DNA of 59,560 nucleotides from Parabacteroides sp. FAFU027 (lineage in GTDB: Bacteria; Bacteroidota; Bacteroidia; Bacteroidales; UBA7332): NCBI RefSeq assembly GCF_022808675.1, contig NZ_JAKZKV010000005.1, forward strand, positions 325,953 to 385,512. The letters run 5' to 3'. The notes under the pieces are model-generated. The model did no database searches. It was given only the letters and a program-made list of their open reading frames with translations, and was not told where the DNA came from. Position 1 is the first letter of the stretch. Every line of letters starts with the position of its first letter. Below are positions 58,503 through 59,560 of this stretch, one piece after another. The position numbers and the translations under genes were made by a program.

Positions 58503-58988
58503 ATGAAGCGACAGAGAGGATTAAGACGATATTATAAGAACTTATCAATTCAAAATGAATTCGATAAAATGAAATGGCTGGATTTTGAGAAAACGGATAC
58601 CTGGTTTGATAATTGGCACATTCATTTTGATTGGTATGGACATGGCAATAATAGCTTCAGGAAAAGAAAACCACACCTGGATAAATTATTTCGCCATTTC
58701 GATTTATTGATTGAGAAGACCAGAAATCTAAAAACAGATTTCCAATTATACACAATTATACTTGACTTTGATAGCGCAAGCGATGCTCTCTTTTTGCATA
58801 CGCCCAATCCTATTAACACTCAATTTCCATTCCGGATTGAGGATTTAAAACTTGAATCGACATTAAACAATAAACCGCTAAAAGAGTATCTTGAGAACTT
58901 AACCGGTTTTGAAAAACTTTATGGGCAAGCAGGTGAGTCTTTCTGCCTACTATATAAAAAGGGAATCGGTGCTGATCTTATTCCATAG
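58503..58988 (+). CDS. Hypothetical protein, 161 aa, paired with the phosphatase-like gene
   Basis: A 161-residue soluble protein, not recognised. It is rich in aromatic and charged residues (KMKWLDFEKTDTWFDNWHIH, then FDWYGHGNNSFRKRKPHLDK). The C-terminal half is DFQLYTIILDFDSASDALFL and GFEKLYGQAGESFCLLYKKG. No signal peptide or membrane span. Only 4 bases from the phosphatase-like gene, so co-translated. It is A/T-richer than housekeeping genes in the window. Confidence 0.68.
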   Translation: MKRQRGLRRYYKNLSIQNEFDKMKWLDFEKTDTWFDNWHIHFDWYGHGNNSFRKRKPHLDKLFRHFDLLIEKTRNLKTDFQLYTIILDFDSASDALFLHTPNPINTQFPFRIEDLKLESTLNNKPLKEYLENLTGFEKLYGQAGESFCLLYKKGIGADLIP

Positions 58989-59106
58989 ATAAATCAAATG
59001 GATTACCATTAAACGACTCAGGTTAAAGAGTGAAGCTATTATAAATCCAGATCTCCGCTGCCCCAATCAACAAATCAGAACAATGGATCAATATGAAGTA
59101 AGCAAC

Positions 59107-59183
59107 GGGGTGCAGCGTTTTTTAACCGCTGATTCGAGACTAAAATAAAAAAAAATGATGCGGTTTGTAACCGCATCACCCCA
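59107..59183. repeat. Nested inverted repeat in the right-end gap
   Basis: GGGGTGCAGCGTTTTTTAAC at the left is partly mirrored by ACCGCATCACCCC at the right. A clean inner hairpin GATGCGGTTT-GT-AACCGCATC lies at 59157-59177. It could terminate transcription, but it lies 170 bases beyond the last gene. The stretch 58989-59411 has no gene. Confidence 0.5.
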
Positions 59184-59381
59184 TATACTCCAGCGTCCAC
59201 CACAGCCTACCTACAAAATTAACAAACACAAATAAGCGATAAGACCTGCTTTCGCTCTTATAAAACGACCCAATATCTTCTCCAAAGAAACATTTCTTTC
59301 CCGCACCCTTTGATTCCCGTCCAATCCCACCCGCAAAACACAAGAATGACCTGTCAATTGCATTAATTGATTAGATTCAGT

Positions 59382-59560
59382 CACTAGTGTCCCATTAAAA
59401 TTGGGACGTAATTAAAACTCAAATAAACTTGGCTCATTAAGCCTAAAACGATCTTTGTCATTTTGAAATTTAGTTCTGTTGAATAGTTCTCTAAGATTAG
59501 TTTTATCAGTCAATGAAATACTCAAGATCTGCAAAACCTCATATGTAGTTCTGTCAAGTT
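59382..59560 (-). mobile_element. 3' end of an IS4-family insertion sequence (runs off right edge)
   Basis: A frame enters from the edge and ends at a TAA (59412-59414, read on the minus strand). The deduced end is LDRTTYEVLQILSISLTDKT, then NLRELFNRTKFQNDKDRF and NEPSLFEF. This is the typical C-terminus of DUF4372-containing IS4-type transposases of Bacteroidota. The stem GTCCCAATTTTAATGGGAC (59389-59407, minus strand) follows the stop and is probably near the element's end. The 5' part is missing. Confidence 0.82.
59412..59560 (-). CDS. IS4-family transposase, C-terminal fragment at the window edge
   Basis: About 49 residues of a transposase C-terminus. The frame is open to the window edge, so completeness cannot be judged. 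The helix SLTDKTNLRELFNRT is the family's closing helix. Together with the tRNA gene and the pair of AT-rich genes, it suggests an accessory segment begins at about 58 kb. Confidence 0.82.
   Translation of the reverse strand, partial: LDRTTYEVLQILSISLTDKTNLRELFNRTKFQNDKDRFRLNEPSLFEF

Overview
The window reads as a chromosome segment of an anaerobic or microaerophilic Bacteroidota, most likely order Bacteroidales. Supporting signs are C-terminal type IX secretion (T9SS) sorting domains, tandem BspA-like leucine-rich-repeat proteins, promoters with the Bacteroidota -7 box TAnnTTTG, A-rich leaders without a Shine-Dalgarno sequence, a GDP-fucose/capsule block, and a propionate/methylmalonyl-CoA carboxyltransferase. 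Genus cannot be fixed by eye.

Layout. (1) 1-11.3 kb, minus strand: GDP-fucose synthesis (fcl, gmd), capsule export (Wzc-like tyrosine kinase, two Wza-like lipoproteins), a biotin carrier plus mmdA carboxyltransferase, def, ruvX, a short sugar-phosphate transferase, a DUF559 nuclease bracketed by inverted repeats, and a FemAB-like acyltransferase. A DegT aminotransferase is divergent at 11.5 kb. (2) 12.6-15.6 kb: a repeat-rich, gene-poor stretch with one T9SS cargo protein, three arrays of an 11-bp GGAG repeat, one palindromic REP-like element and a PAS-LuxR regulator. (3) 15.6-27.8 kb: the most unusual part, a one-strand run of eleven genes behind a 20-bp perfect palindrome. It encodes an alpha/beta hydrolase, a papain-like peptidase, an L,D-transpeptidase-like protein, a lysozyme-like protein, a GH13 amylase, an amidase_2-SH3 protein and a subtilase, none with a signal peptide. 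With them are three membrane proteins and one secreted or outer-membrane protein. (4) 27.9-34 kb: an amidohydrolase, a RAYT-type transposase flanked by its REP-like repeats, a pseudogene with two nonsense codons whose intact paralogue lies at 43.5 kb, a Crp/Fnr regulator, an ECF sigma factor with DUF3795, and an orphan NTF2-fold immunity-like protein. (5) 34-41.7 kb: a TolC-MFP-RND efflux operon with two small followers, and a TauE/SafE permease. (6) 41.8-47.1 kb: a NifX-like/zinc ribbon/DUF134 operon with a palindromic operator facing a thioesterase, the intact outer-membrane paralogue, a MITE, an M23-LysM peptidase and a methyltransferase. (7) 47.1-54.5 kb: an ISL3-type MITE and four tandem BspA-like LRR genes. 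(8) 54.5-59.56 kb: a GNAT-thioredoxin fusion, an outer-membrane protein, an HD hydrolase, a NamZ-type exo-muramidase, tRNA-Lys(CTT), a phosphatase-like protein, and the 3' end of an IS4-family transposase running off the edge.

The best candidate for an undescribed system is the 15.6-27.8 kb hydrolase island with its palindromic control region and divergent PAS-LuxR gene. Cell-wall, glycan and protein hydrolases without Sec signals sit beside integral membrane proteins, and there are no phage structural genes. The last three genes are translationally coupled. Its function is unknown; a membrane-anchored lytic, defence or conflict role is inference. All statements are from reading the sequence; no database search was possible.
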